A stretch of DNA of 64,000 bases from Malus domestica (GCF_042453785.1 NC_091668.1:21115001-21179000), one strand, 5' to 3'. Shown: positions 46,740 to 58,927, counted from the stretch's first letter. Numbers and translations: made by a program. The notes: generated by a model not told the origin, from the letters alone.

Positions 46740-47180
46740 CTTTAATGCAGATATCGATCCAAGGGCCGTCGAGGCTTGATCTTGAATTGGGCTGGAGATT
46801 TTTTCAAGGGCCGTTGAGGCTTGTTCCTGAACTTTGTTTTGAAATTTCTTCAAGGGTCGTCGAGGCTTGATCTTGAAGGTTGAAATTGGACCACAATGAG
46901 CTTCATGTGGTAGATGATCTTTGGCTTTGGTGGTGGATGAATTGGCACGTATTTGTTTTTGTGCTTGTTGACTTTCCACAACTTTGATCTTGAATTGGGT
47001 TGGAGGATTTTCTGGATTCCTCCAATTGTTGACTTTCCACAGCTTATTCTTGAATTGGATTTGATTCAAGGGTGGTGGACGCTTGATCTTAAATCGGATT
47101 TGTGATTTCCTCAAGGGCCGTCGATGCTTGATCTTGAATTTGGCTGGAAGCTTCTTCAAGGGCCGTTGAGGCTTGATTCT
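46740..47180. repeat. Internal copies of the LTR minisatellite word
   Basis: CAAGGGCCGTCGAGGCTTGATCTTGA-like units recur at least five times inside the element, outside the LTR, spaced 60-100 bp apart. The same unit family fills part of each LTR. Confidence 0.85.
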
Positions 47181-47539
47181 TGAAGGTTGACTCGAACACA
47201 TGGCAAGCAGGCACGAGGTGAAGGTGACGACTTGTTGCTTTGTTCAATCTTTCTAATTCACACCTGAGCAGTTTGGTCAACGGTATGATCTTCAAGATTG
47301 ATGGGCTCTTCTTCCAGTTGGTGACTTGATCTTTAAGGATTTGATTCAAGGGTGGTGAATCGGCACGTGCAGCCCACAATGCCTAGCGAGTCAACCCAAG
47401 AATTTGAGGGTCAAAATGAGTTCTCCACCCAGAGTGATTGCAACCCTGATGATATGAGATACTTTTGATTTTGAAGAAGTAGCGGATGAATCGGCACGTG
47501 CTTTGTTATGCTTGTCTCCATATGCTTCAATGTTTCATT

Positions 47540-48330
47540 TTCACTTCCCTTATCTGTTCCCTAGGCAGATGTGGTAGACGAAGAGAAAGCATAAGATGTT
47601 GACGATGAGTATTCGAGAGCACGGCTAGGTAAGCAATCAGGAAGGGGTTCCAGATCGAAAGATTGATACCAAATGCTGGCCGATTGCTTTCTTTCTCCTT
47701 GTCCCGCAGGTAAGAACAAGGACAAAGAAAAGGACAGGAAGAAAGCATGTTATGAAATACTCTTGCTTTCGAAGAAGTGGTGGCGATTTGACAGCGTTGC
47801 ACATCGAGGCTTTGCTCTTCGGCGATGGTGCCATCAATATGTTGTTGAAGCTTCTCGATCTCTTGGATTCAACTCAGACCCCTTCTTCTTTCTAATTCTT
47901 CAACTCAAACTCCTTCTGCTGAGTTGATTATGCATGCCGCATTTCCTTATTTGTTCTCCAAGCAGATGTGGCAGCTTCTTGAGTTTCTCAACTCAGACTC
48001 CTTCTGCTGAGTTGACTGTGCAGGCTGCATTCTTCTCTGCTTGTTTCTTCTGCACGTTGTCTCCACATGCTGCAAGGTATCATTTTCACTTACCTTATAT
48101 GTTCTCCAAGCAGATGTGGCAGCTTCTTTGGAAGTACAGTAGCAGTGGAAGACGAGTACTCGAGAGCAATACCATGTAAGCAACCAGGCAAAGGTTCCAG
48201 GTAGTCGATTCCTTACCTGACTTTGAGTGGAGGTTCCGACATATTGCTTTCTTTATCCTTGTCTTTGCAGGTAAGAACAAGGACAAAGGACAGGACAGGG
48301 AGAACGCATGATATGAGATACTCTTGCTTT
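47540..48330. repeat. Diverged internal duplications in the 10-kb element
   Basis: Blocks repeat at about 570-bp spacing: GCAGGTAAGAACAAGGACAAAG (near 47708 and 48269), TCTCCAAGCAGATGTGGCAGCTTCTT (near 47955 and 48105) and CAACTCA(G/A)ACTCCTTCTGCTGAGTTGA (near 47900 and 47990). No coding frame is kept. Confidence 0.75.
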
Positions 48331-48973
48331 CTACCCTGGTGATATGAGATACTTTTGCTTTGGTGTCATTTGTTTGCAGAGGTACCCTAAGGAATAAGGA
48401 ACATTGAGTGACTCGAGAGGCTTCGTTGGGAAGGCATTCTCGGAGATGAAGAAAGGTTCTGTATGTCTGCCTTGCTATGAAGGGTGAAGGTTGACATTTA
48501 TATGGATTAATAACCGGTACTGTTCTTTCACTCTTGTCGGCAACTGTTAGATGATTGAACAGTAAACTTCACGTGCTTTCTACTTCACCAGAAATCTTCG
48601 ACAAATTGCCCGTGATTTGCGCAAAGCTGAGTGTACATGTGACAGATGCTGACACGTTTGGACAAGTAGATGCCTCTCCGATTTCTGAGCTTGCCTCCTC
48701 GAGTTCTAAGCTTCGTCGAGTGCAGAGGTTGCATGTGACAAGTGCAGACAAATCTGGAAAGGAAGATTGGCCCGCGGTTTCTGAGCAAGCCTAGCTTTTG
48801 AGAAAGCTAGCACCTCTTCGATTTTTGAATTGGCCTCTTCGAATTCTGAGCTCGCCTTTTCGATCTCTGAAATCCCGTCGAGTGCTGATTTTTATAGAGG
48901 CACGCAATTCGTTTCAAAGCACACTTGAATTTTCGCTTGTAGAAACTCCCTTTTTGCACTTCTAAGATCTTGA

Positions 48974-49672
48974 TTTGTCCGACCTCTTATTTCTTCAACA
49001 CCTTTGAAAATATCTGGCCCCTCCGACCGTCGTTTTGACTTGAACCTTGGTGAAGAGGCAGTCCCGCCTTCTCCAGACAACATATGGCGCCCATCCTTCA
49101 TATCCCCTACTGGTCTTCTTACCGTTGGGGATTCGGTGATGAAGAATGATATGACCGCTGCGGTGGTGGCCCGGAACCTTGTCACTCCCAAAGATAACAG
49201 ACTGCTTTCCAAACGGTCTGATGAGTTGGCTGTTAAGGATTCTCTGGCTCTCAATGTGCAGTGTGCAGGTTCTGTGTCTAATATGGCCCGTCGCCTATTT
49301 GCTCGAACCTGTCAAGTTGAATCATTGGCGGCTGAAGTGATGAGTCTCAAACAGGAGATTAGAGGGCTCAAGCATGAGAATAATTAGTTGCACAGGCTAG
49401 CACATAACTATGCTACAAACATGAAGAGGAAGATTGACCAGATGCAGGAATCTGATGGTCAGATTTTACTTGATCATCCGAGGTTTGTGGGTTTGTTCCA
49501 AAAACAGTTGCCTTCGTTTTCTGGGGCTGTACCGCGTAATGAAGCTCCAAATGATCAACCTCCGGCTCCTCTTCTTCCTGGAGTTCCGCCGAGTGGTGAG
49601 GCTTCAAACAGTCAACCTCCAGGGCCTCTTCTTCCTGGAGCTCTGCCGAGTGGTGAGGCTTCACACGAGTAA
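48974..49672 (+). pseudogene. Antisense ORF of the 10-kb element (unknown function)
   Basis: One plus-strand frame, opposite to gag, reads ISGPSDRRFDLNLGEEAVPPSPDNIWRPSF...GDSVMKNDMTAAVVARNLVTPKDNRLLSKRSDELAVKDSLAL...QVESLAAEVMSLKQEIRGLKHENN, one in-frame TAG at 49385-49387, then LHRLAHNYATNMKRKIDQMQESDGQ... and a Pro-rich tail with two PLLPG(V/A)(P/L)PSGEAS repeats. An ATA sits where the start of the domain would be, so start and one codon look mutated. The middle is predicted helical, perhaps coiled coil. I recall similar sequences being frequent in apple and pear genomes. No known domain was recognised. Confidence 0.7.
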
Positions 49673-49780
49673 CCTTCGTGAAGGCTCTCTCCTGTTTGTG
49701 TTTTTTTTTTATCGATGTAAAAATGTACATTTATGTAAATTTTTAGAGAAATCAATAAATGAGGCTTTTTTTTCATTCAA

Positions 49781-49800
49781 TATATATATATATATATATA
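49781..49800. repeat. TA microsatellite
   Basis: Ten TA units. A second, shorter tract is at about 49832-49849, next to duplicated CACATGGTG words. Confidence 0.9.
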
Positions 49801-50030
49801 TTTCACATGGTGCTGATCCACCATTCATTTTTATATATATATATATATTTTTTTCCTTTTCTTGCACATGGTGCCAGATGCACCATCATTTTTTTTTCTT
49901 TTATCATGGTGTCGCCCATCACTCCAAAACTTTTATTATTTTATATTTTTTTCTTCTTTCCTTTCTTTGCTTTCGATGGTGTTGATCCACCAAGATTCCA
50001 CAATTTCTTCTTCTTTCCAGACTGGTGTGT

Positions 50031-50032
<2 letters not shown>

Positions 50033-50060
<28 letters not shown>
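50033..50060. repeat. TA microsatellite
   Basis: Fourteen TA units followed by a T run. Confidence 0.9.
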
Positions 50061-50075
<15 letters not shown>

Positions 50076-50077
50076 AT

Positions 50078-51690
50078 GATGGGCAGAAGATGGAGCAGAG
50101 CTTCGGGGCACCGGTGCTTCAGCTATGGAGGGCACGGGGTGGAGCTTGGAGCTGCAGCTAGCGTCGTCGGTGCCCTTGATGATAGTTCTGGCGCAGAGGT
50201 TGGTGTCTAGGATTAGCAGCGCAGCTGATGAAGAAGACGGCGACAACTGGGTGGCCATGGATTTGTCAAGCACGCAAGAGGAAGGCGAGGGCTGAGGACG
50301 TTGCGGCAGAGACGGCAAGGATGGTTGCTGCTGCGATCGGGGGAGGCGTTGACGGGCAGCGAACAAGCTGCTGTCTCCGTTTGCTCCTTTACCACTGAAG
50401 CCTCACTACATTCTCTGCTTCTTCACAATAATGGCAGCCATCACCGATGTATGCATCCATCTCCCATCTTTCAAGCGCATTCGTTGCGGCAAAAATGGCA
50501 AGGATGAAATCGAAGGGAATTTCTCAAGACACCCAACTCCCCGGGAAACGACGTTACTGGCGAGAATGGCGCAGGAGCTCTGCTAGTCGGCGCGGTTGGA
50601 GCAGGCACTGTTGGGGCAGTGGACGGAGTCGGCGTCTAGTGCCAAGACGTGCACGCTCGTTGTCGATAATGATGACCTTACTTTCCGATCGTCTTGGGTG
50701 TAGCACTCTTTTGGGTAGCCGTCAGACTCATCCATGGCGTTGAGATTGTGCTGCCCCATGCATTTGCAAGCTTTGAGGTATAGCAGATTAAAGTAGCCAC
50801 CATGTCATTCCCAAGTACGTCCTCACATCGAACCTCGCGGGGACCAGCTTCTGTTTGGGAATGATTCTGTAGTGATGAAGGCTTGGCTCTGCAGTGCTGA
50901 TGGCGAGAAGCTCCTGAGATGTTGAGAAGGCGGGATTGGATTTGTGGAGCTTGTACCTGTGCATCTTTTGTGGCGTACTTAACCCGATCATCGAGTTTCA
51001 GAAGGAGAGAGAAGAGGTGTCGTAGAGGAAGGTCTGCCATTACTGGATCCGCAGGTCGAAGCCCAAGTCGAGTTGTGGTGCACGCAGGAGGTCTCGGGGC
51101 ATTTTCAGACAGTTTGGGGATGGGCAGCAGCGATTTCGATGATGCTTACCGCTATTCATGGCTTCTTTCCACGACGGGCGTGATAGCGAGCGAAACAAGA
51201 AAGCCTACCTTTACTTGCTGCAGCTGGCTGAGATGGCAGAGAGGAGAAAGAAGAAGATGGGCTGTGGAGATAGAAGTTGGTGGCGCCAGGAGTACCAGAG
51301 CTCCGGGAATTCATGGAGGAAGAGCACCGGTGAGCCTGCTCCGATTGAATATAAACCCAGATCTTGTGGCGGTGATTTCTATGCAAATCACAGCTGGCAA
51401 ACCTCACCGACACCGATTATGAAGGAGTCGAACTGGATGTCACGGAGACGGTGAAGCTCGGCGGCTCGTCAGATGACGTTCCTAGAGTCGTCGAGGGTAG
51501 TTTCCTTGCTATGTCAGGGAGAGTGTAAATCTCTTTGCACACCCACTATCAGAAGCTTTCTCTAGCATAGCTGCGATGGGTCTGAACGAGATGAGAGCTT
51601 GCAGGAAGTGGGAGGGAGTTTGGGCCTGGATGCCCAAGATATGGCATGGGCTGTGAAATGAAGGGGGTGTGGGTTGTGACTCCTTTTCTG
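50078..51690. other. GC-richer segment of unknown origin in the 10-kb element
   Basis: Clearly richer in G and C than its surroundings. Fragments in several frames on both strands look protein-like (for example minus-strand YKLHKSNPAFSTSQELLAIST...KLVPARFDVRTYLGM near 50800-50990), but no frame is long and no family is recognised. It could be a captured, decayed host gene piece or simply element DNA. Confidence 0.35.
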
Positions 51691-52125
51691 TTGATGGAGA
51701 CGAGGCTGGGGCGGCCCAATTCCTTTTTTTATGTTTTTTTTTAACAAAGAATATGTATATATATTTTTTGTACAAAGAAGTTATTGCCATTGTAATAAAA
51801 TTGACTTTAGTCGGACCTTTAATAAATCCTTTTTTTATTTTTATTTTATTTTTTATTTTGATGTGACTGAACTTGAAATTGAATGCTCGAGTTGCCTATG
51901 TACCCTTCCAAAGAAAGAGATCAAGTCAAAACCTAGTTCAAATGAGTGATTGTTTTAACAGTGATTTTGATGATGATTTTGCCGTACACAGTTTATGCTC
52001 TTGCAGGCCAGGAGCATTGTGCCGTTTGCAGTTTCAGCTCGTGCAGGCAAGGAGCGTTTTTTGTCGCCTTTTATGCTCGTGCGGACCAGGAGCGTTGTTG
52101 GTTCGTCAAGCGATTCGGGAGAGTC

Positions 52126-52505
52126 GTTCCTCGCAATCTTCATAGCAAGGAGCCTTGACTGAGTAGTTGAAGAAGCACACATCGTGATGGGGATGGATGA
52201 TCTTCATGTCAAAGTTTCATTATCTCCAACACTTTCACATTATTCTGAAGGTTGACATGAGCTGTTTTTCCCCCTTTCCCATTGGTGAACTTGCGGAAGA
52301 GATGGTTGCTGCCTGGAGAGGCGTTCCTCGCAATCTTTATAGCAAGGAGTCTTGACCGAGTAGTTGAATAATTTTCTGAGGAAGAAGAGATCGCACATGG
52401 TCGATCTTTGTGTCGAAATTTCCTCATCTTCAACACTTTCACATCGCTTTGGAGGTTGGCGAAAGCTGATTTGCCCTCTTTCTGATTGGTGCACTTGTGG
52501 AGAAG
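52126..52505. repeat. Two-copy tandem duplication of about 197 bp
   Basis: GTTCCTCGCAATCTT(C/T)ATAGCAAGGAG starts at 52126 and again at 52323. Both continue with GACTGAGTAGTTGAA/GACCGAGTAGTTGAA and ACACTTTCACAT. Copies are roughly 75-80% alike by eye. Confidence 0.8.
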
Positions 52506-52721
52506 ACATATGCTTTTTGTGTAGTTTCTTCGGAGTGACATGAGTCCATCCTTCAACTTCACTTGGCTTGACTGGCATGGTTTTGGAGCATGCCCCCAGC
52601 GATTGAGATGAAGATTTTAAGTTGACAAGCTGGAAGTGACGTCTTCTTCCGGGATTTCGTCTTCTTTGTCTTTTTAGGCCTCTTCTTCAGTGCGGTCCTC
52701 TTGGGTTTGTTGCCGTGAAGA

Positions 52722-54964
52722 TTAGCCGGTGTAGATGATGGTGCGCCTCCTTACCTTCAGTGGTCCTTTTGTGTCGACTTCCAAAGTTGCTTGGCGCTTC
52801 ATCCTTAAAGGAATCAAGCTTTGAACATCGTTTTTTCCTGCCAGACTGTCGAGCTTTTCTCCCTTTGGCGTTGTCTTCCTGTTTCTAGAAGGCTTCTTAG
52901 TTTCTTCAAGTCTATCCAAAGCCGATCGTTGCGGAGGAGATCTATCTATGCCGCTTTGTTTCTTGGGTTTTGATAACCTTTCAAAGACAGATCTTTGCGG
53001 TGTTGGCGTCTCAAGCCTTTTGAAGACGGAAGTTCGGTCTTAACCACTGATGCGACCAAGTGCTGAAATTCTAGGTTTTGAATGATTCAGCCTTTCGAAG
53101 ATTGAAGTTTAAGGGGCGGGTTTAGGCTCATCTTTTGGCCTTGTGGCTTGTGGTCTTGGCTTCCTCGTTTTTTTGTAGGTCGCCGATGTCCACCCTTTCT
53201 TATCACCAGTAGATGCATCTTGGTTGCTTGCCCCCGGTGATGGTTATGTAGGAGGTGCTGTGTGACTTGAACATTGACGGGAATGGTCATGCATGCTTCG
53301 GAGATGCACAGGATCAAGTGATCCTAGAACGATAGTAGTAGTGTGTGCCGCAACCGTGTCTTCGAGGTCAAGCTCAATTTTCCCTTGTTGTGCTAGCTTC
53401 AGGATGAGATTTTTCAGTACGAAGCACTTTTTGGTTGAATGATTGATGAAACGGTGGAATTTACAGTACCTTGGACTATCAGTACGATTCATCTCTTCCG
53501 GCCGTCTGCACTCAGGTAGGTTGATCACCTTTTTGTCAAGCAAGTCTTTCAACATGGCAGCCACATCAAAGTCGGGAATGGATAAGTCTTCTCCTCGAGC
53601 TCATTCAAAGTATGTCTATGCATCTCTTGATTACGAAAAGCTTCGGCTTGAATCGCCTTGCCTCGTGTAGAGATTTTGACGGGAGCTGTGTTGACCGCCA
53701 TTGCTTCATTGATGGATTTCCACGCAGCCTTCTCCACCTTTGTCCCAAGAGCTTTGTCGTTCTTGTAGTCGGCGATCGGTTATTTCTTCCCATGATGGGC
53801 GATGCTCAACTCCATGTCATGGGCGCGGGTGGCTAACTCCTCAAAGGTCCGTGGTTTGATGCATTGAAGGATGTAGTGTAATCCCCACTGCATGCCTTGA
53901 ACACGCATCTCAATCGATGAGGTTTCCGAAAGTTTATCTTTGCAGTCAAGACTCAGAGTGTGCCATCGGTTGATGTAGTCCACAACTGGCTTATCTTTCC
54001 ATTGCTTCGTACTTGTCAGCTCCAGCATGCTTACAGTGCGGCGGGTGCTGTAGAAGCGGTTAAGGAATTCTCTTTCCAATTGCTCCCAGTTGTTGATGGA
54101 CTCAGGCTCTAGGTCTGTGTACCACTCAAAGGCGTTTCCTTTCAGCGAGCGCACAAACTACTTGGTGAGGTAGTCTTCCTCTGTTCCCGCGTTGTTGCAA
54201 GTTTCGACGAAATGTGCAACGTGCTGCTTTGGGTTTCCTTTTCCATCAAACTGCATGAACTTTGGTGGTTAATAACCCCTTGGCATCTTCAGGGCATCAA
54301 TCTTCTTGGAGTATGGCTTCGAGTAGAACAAGGAGGTATGCGAGCTCCATTCATACTGCGCCTTGATGGTGTTGGTGATTATCTCTTGTAACTGCTGGAT
54401 AGAAAGAGATCCCATGAGTGTCGCTGCTTGGTCTGGCTCTGGCTTCACATCGACTTTATCCATCGGAAGCTCCTCTTCTTCGCCAGCTCCTCTCTTTAGT
54501 GGATCATCCTCTGGGTCAGGGTTCTCGCCGTCCTGTGGCTCCAGTCGGCTGACAAATGCAGCGATTTGCAAGTCTTTTTCTTCCACAATCTGTGTTAGCC
54601 TTGCGATCACTTCATTCATTTGAGCCAGTTGTTCTTCAATAGAGGTAACGTCGATGGTTATGACTTGTGCAACCAATATACGTGACTTTCCTTTAGATAT
54701 CCAGGATGCTGACGAAGAACGTCGTTGGCTGCTTTGGGATGTCATCTTGTGTGCCTCAGCATCATGCTTCAATGCCCCTAGTGAGGTCAGGTTGATGACA
54801 GACTCACGCTTTTGATGTTCCCCTTGCTCCTTTAGCAGCACCAACTTTGAAGTGGCATGTTGAGGAGCGGTTGTGGCACCGATGGATTGTCCGTTTGCGG
54901 CAGAAGTGCTTAGGATCCTTCCCTTGGTGGTTGCGAGAACGGCTTGTCCCTTGCTTGATGCCAT
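52722..54964 (-). pseudogene. Broken gypsy-type gag of the 10-kb element
   Basis: ATG at 54964: MASSKGQAVLATTKGRIL..., followed by a coiled-coil stretch (IEEQLAQMNEVIARLTQIVEEKDLQIAAF), then MPRGY, a TAA (54269-54271), PPKFMQFDGKGNPKQHVAHFVETCNNAG, a TAG near 54160, and the capsid core [37 protein letters not shown] (retrotransposon gag domain, PF03732 type). A C-terminal Cys/His-like segment YCKFHRFINHSTKKCFVLKNLILKL is at about 53400-53470, and a RRRTIIYTG tail at 52722 resembles the gag-protease link. Several stops and shifts disable it. Confidence 0.88.
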
Positions 54965-55017
54965 TGACTTTGAGGTGTGTTTGGATTCCTTGAATGGACA
55001 AAGAGATGAGAGGTAGA

Positions 55018-55043
55018 AATGGTCCCACTGGGCGTGCCAAATT
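55018..55043 (-). other. Primer-binding region of the 10-kb element
   Basis: Next to the 5' LTR the minus strand reads AATTTGGCACGCCCAGTGGG. The position fits a primer site; the tRNA was not identified. Confidence 0.55.
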
Positions 55044-55944
55044 TGTGAACATGAAAAATTCTTGAAACGAAAGAGACAAGAACAACGTGCACAAAATAAT
55101 ATTTGTATTAATGATTTTGGGTTACAATCTCTCTCAAATTTGATCCTCTGATTCAATCTCCGTACGGTGTTGATTTGTGGATTGTGATGCTGATCCAAGG
55201 GTCGTCGAGGCTTGATCTCGGATGAATGGTTGGAAGTTTCTTCAAAGGGGCCTTTTGGGCTTGATCTTGAAGGTTGATGGATGAACGGATCTTTCAAGGG
55301 CTTTTGGGCTTGATCTTGAAGAACTGTTGATGAACGGATCTTCAAGGGGCCTTTGAGGCTCGATCTTGATGAACAGTTGATGAATGGATCTTCAAGGGCT
55401 TTTGGGCTTTATCTTGAAGAACGGTTGGATGTGTGGATTTGTTGATGTTGTTGATCCAAGGGTCGTTGGGGCTTGATCTTAGGATGAACGGATGATGAAC
55501 GATGAACACTTTCTTCAAGGGCCGTTGGGGCTTGATCTTGAATTGGTGGAAGTTCCTTCGAAGGGCCGTTGGGGCTTGATCTTGAAGGTTGAGTTGACGA
55601 AGAACGAAGAGAGCTTTCTTGATCCTTTGGGATTTGCTTGGGAGCTTTAGAGTTTCAGAGCTTCAGGGTTTTGGTGTAATGTGAATTGGTTATGAATTTG
55701 TCCCCCAATTGAATGCATTGGCTTCCTATTTATAGAATTTTCCAAGGCCTAATTTTGAATATAATATGCAGATGAAATAAATCGTTTCTGCCAGGTGTTG
55801 ACATGTGTCCTATTTGATGACTTTTCCGATTTATTTTGATTTTTTCGTTTAGTCACATACTACGTGTAAAATTTATATGACACGTGAGCATTGAAATTGT
55901 AACTATTGGTCAACATTTATTTCACCGAAATTTCGATGTCTACA
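55044..55944 (-). repeat. 5' LTR of the 10-kb element
   Basis: 901 bp, same length as the other LTR, with scattered differences that show some age. It holds the same CTTGATCTTGA minisatellite (55190-55600). Confidence 0.95.
55726..55735 (-). promoter_or_regulatory. TATA box in the 5' LTR of the 10-kb element
   Basis: CTATAAATAG on the minus strand, conserved in the other LTR at 46454-46463. Confidence 0.6.
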
Positions 55945-55949
55945 GAGAT

Positions 55950-56300
55950 ATTTGATAAAGTTGAATTTGAAACAAACAATATCCAGGCCAGGAGATTGGC
56001 TTTTAGATAATGAGATAAATCCAGGAAAAAGGCAAATTTCCCTTTTTTTAAAAAGAGATAACAAAAAGAAAATTTGAACACGATGACATTGTTTCACTGT
56101 ACCTTATAAGCAATTAAACATGATGACATGTTGATAAGGTTTTTGGTTGCTGTTTTAAAACGTTGCATACAAATGCAATGTTGTTTTTTTCTTTTCAGTG
56201 GCCGATTGAGAGATTTCTTAGAAAGTAAATGGAGTATAAAAGTTTATAATGTTTTAGGTATAATTAATTATAGCACATGTGTTATTGTGTAATGTGAAAA
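55950..56300. other. Intergenic DNA right of the 10-kb element
   Basis: AT-rich, no recognised gene or repeat. Confidence 0.4.
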
Positions 56301-58383
56301 TCTTAAGATTTTTTATTATCGGCCGTAGAAAAACCAACAAGAAACATCAATTACTGTTGGATTTTTGGTAAAAATCCGACATTAAATCTTGCAATGTTGG
56401 ATAGAGGAACCGACACCAATGCTACCGTCACAAAAAAGGTATTGACGTCGCTTAAACCTCTTAATCCGCCACCAAGAAGCAAAGTAATATAAAATAAAGA
56501 AGAACAACAACGTCGCTTAAAAGTGACATCGGTGCTTACGTCGGTTATAAGCGACATGGAAATCTGATATGATGACGGTCCTAATCGACATTAAGTAACA
56601 AATAAACAATTAAAATATCACACTTACTGTCGGTCCAAACAAACATCACGTAAGTTAAATAAATAAAATAGTCAAGCTACTGTTGGTCATAACCGACATT
56701 ACCTAACATCTCGATAAATAAAATAATTATGTTGCTGTCGTCCATAAGCGACACCAGGTATAGTAAAAAAAATTAATAAATCTTCCTCAGTTTTTAATTA
56801 ATAATAATTAGAAAAGATATATGAAAATAATTCCAACTATATTTCATATATAGGCCAAGGCAACCATTAATAAAAACTAATAACAGTAACAGTTGTCCCA
56901 AACACTAACAATTATCCATCATAACAACCATTATATATTTCACATAACATACAAAAACTCATCCGTTATAATAAACACTAAATCCGACATTACAAATACA
57001 ACATACAAAAAAAAGAAAGAAATAGAAACTATAAATGCAAAAAAATTATATAAAAATATTTTCCACCATATGTCAATGAAAAAACAAACAATTTTAAACA
57101 AACTTCATATTAAAAATAAAATTTCTACCAACTATATATTAAATTTAAAATTAACTACAATTCTTAAAAATGTACAACCCATACAATTTTTTTCCAAACT
57201 CTTGCAAAAGATTTTGAACCAGTTGTGTGGTTCATAGTTTTCAAATGCCGATTATGCTTATTTTTTTTGGCAATCTCCTAAAAAATAAACGAATTTATTT
57301 GACAAATTTCAAGGTATAATAAAATAAATCATGAAACGTTTACCTTTGTTTTTTCTTTAATCTCTAACCTCTGCCGCTGCATGTTTCAAAAACGCACTAG
57401 AATTATCTCTAACCTCTCCGTTGAGTTGATCCTTATAAATACAGAAAAAACAATTAAAAACCAAGAAACAAAAATAAATTTTCAATTTAAGCATAAAAAG
57501 AAACTAAAATTAATAATCATAATAATTTAAAAATGAACCACCTACGAGTTCTTCCTCTTCGAATTGGAGTTCCTTAGAATGTTGATCTTCAAAATGGTGA
57601 TCCATAGCAAATGGGGAAGGAGAAGAGGAAAAACTGAAAAGGAGGAAGAAAGGGAAGCACATATGAAATGGGGAAGGAGAAGAAGAAAGACTGAAATTGG
57701 GGGAGAAATGAAAGCACAGATGAAATGGGAAAGAGAGGGGTTTATATATGGGTACTTAGTTGGCGTTAGTTTAAACCGACATTGTTTTACTGAAGTCGAA
57801 TTAAAAACAACTGGTGTCAAATTAAATGAACAAGGCATTGGTTAAAACCAACGCCAACCTGACGCACTTGACCGACGAGTTAAATGAACCAGTCAACTTT
57901 CTAACACTCTTTATTGAAAATCACGGCGTCGGTTTAAATTAATGTTGGCGTCGGTCTAAACCGACACCAACGTCTGACACACTTTTTGAAATTCATGTAG
58001 TGTCGGTTTAATGAAACTTGGGTCGAATTAAAAGATAATAACGTCTGTTAAAACCGACACTAAGTCTCTCCATCCATTCTCTCCATCCATTTCCTCGTGC
58101 AGAACAAGTGGGAAATTTCCCACCTAATATTTCAAATTATCCGACCAATGCCGTCGACTAAAAGCGACAACATACTAGTTTAAAAAAAATGTTTAACCCA
58201 AAGAAAAAAAATAACCAGCTCTTTGTTTTTTGTGTGTTATCTCGTATAACATTTTAAGATTTTAATAAATAAAATTTAACTTGAATAAAATACGTAATAA
58301 AAAATAGAAATATAATTTTATTATAAAATATCATCACATACTAATTGAAACATAGTCTAATTAATACTTAAAATATGACATAA

Positions 58384-58880
58384 GATTTTCTGGTATCCAC
58401 TAGTGCAAATATTTTAAATTGAAGATTGAGTTCCTTCATTGTATTTGTATAGGATCAAGAAGTGTAGCTATACAAAATCATCAAAATTAGAGTTAAAATA
58501 ACCGTTAAATCGTGATTTTTCGTTGATAATCGTTGAAAAGTTTTGTCCCGTTCCTTGATCAATAATTGTTTGTTTTTTTTCAAATTTTGGCGTATGCAAT
58601 CTCGAAGTATATACAAACATGTTTAACGGTTGGATCACTGAAACTAGTTTCGTAGAATGCGTATCCCATCAAAACAATATATTCACTAACACTAAAGAGT
58701 TTATTCATACTTTCATTAAGTATAACATAAGATTTTGTGGTATCCACTAGGGTAAATATTTTAAATTGAAGATCGAGTTCATTCATTGTATTCGTATAGG
58801 GTCAATGAGTGTAGCTTTAAAAAATCATCAAAATCGGAGTTAAAATAACTGTTAAATCGTGATTTTTTGTTGACAACCGT
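58384..58880. repeat. Direct repeat of about 150 bp, spacing about 347 bp
   Basis: AAGATTTT(C/G)TGGTATCCACTAG...TTAAATCGTGATTTTT occurs at about 58384-58530 and 58731-58875 with roughly 90% identity. Confidence 0.85.
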
Positions 58881-58889
58881 CAAGTTCAA

Positions 58890-58891
<2 letters not shown>

Positions 58892-58927
<36 letters not shown>
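58892..58927. repeat. TA microsatellite
   Basis: About eighteen TA units. Confidence 0.9.

Larger units (their letters stand above)
45772..55944 (-). mobile_element. 10,173-bp gypsy-gag LTR element lacking RT and integrase, with antisense ORF
   Basis: Two 901-bp LTRs (45772-46672 and 55044-55944) with TGTGAAC...(T/A)CA ends and an exact 5-bp duplication GAGAT (45767-45771 and 55945-55949). It reads on the minus strand: 5' LTR right, primer-like TTTGGCACGCCCAGTGGGAC just inside it, gag (54964 to about 53240), a short gag-protease-like tail (about 52720-52920), then a long non-coding middle, an opposite-strand ORF (about 48974-49672) and the purine tract AAGTGGGGGCATTT next to the 3' LTR. No reverse transcriptase, RNase H or integrase motif is seen in any frame. 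This is a large non-autonomous element, probably of the Tat side of gypsy judging by gag and antisense ORF (inference). Confidence 0.92.

Noticed and set aside
47540-48330. Spliced host exons, because GCAG|GTAAGAAC strings recur
   Set aside because: The strings are parts of duplicated element DNA and no frame connects them.
54804-55094. Alternative ORFs at the gag start of the 10-kb element
   Set aside because: They overlap the gag frame that starts at 54964 and shows the family's features; the alternatives do not.
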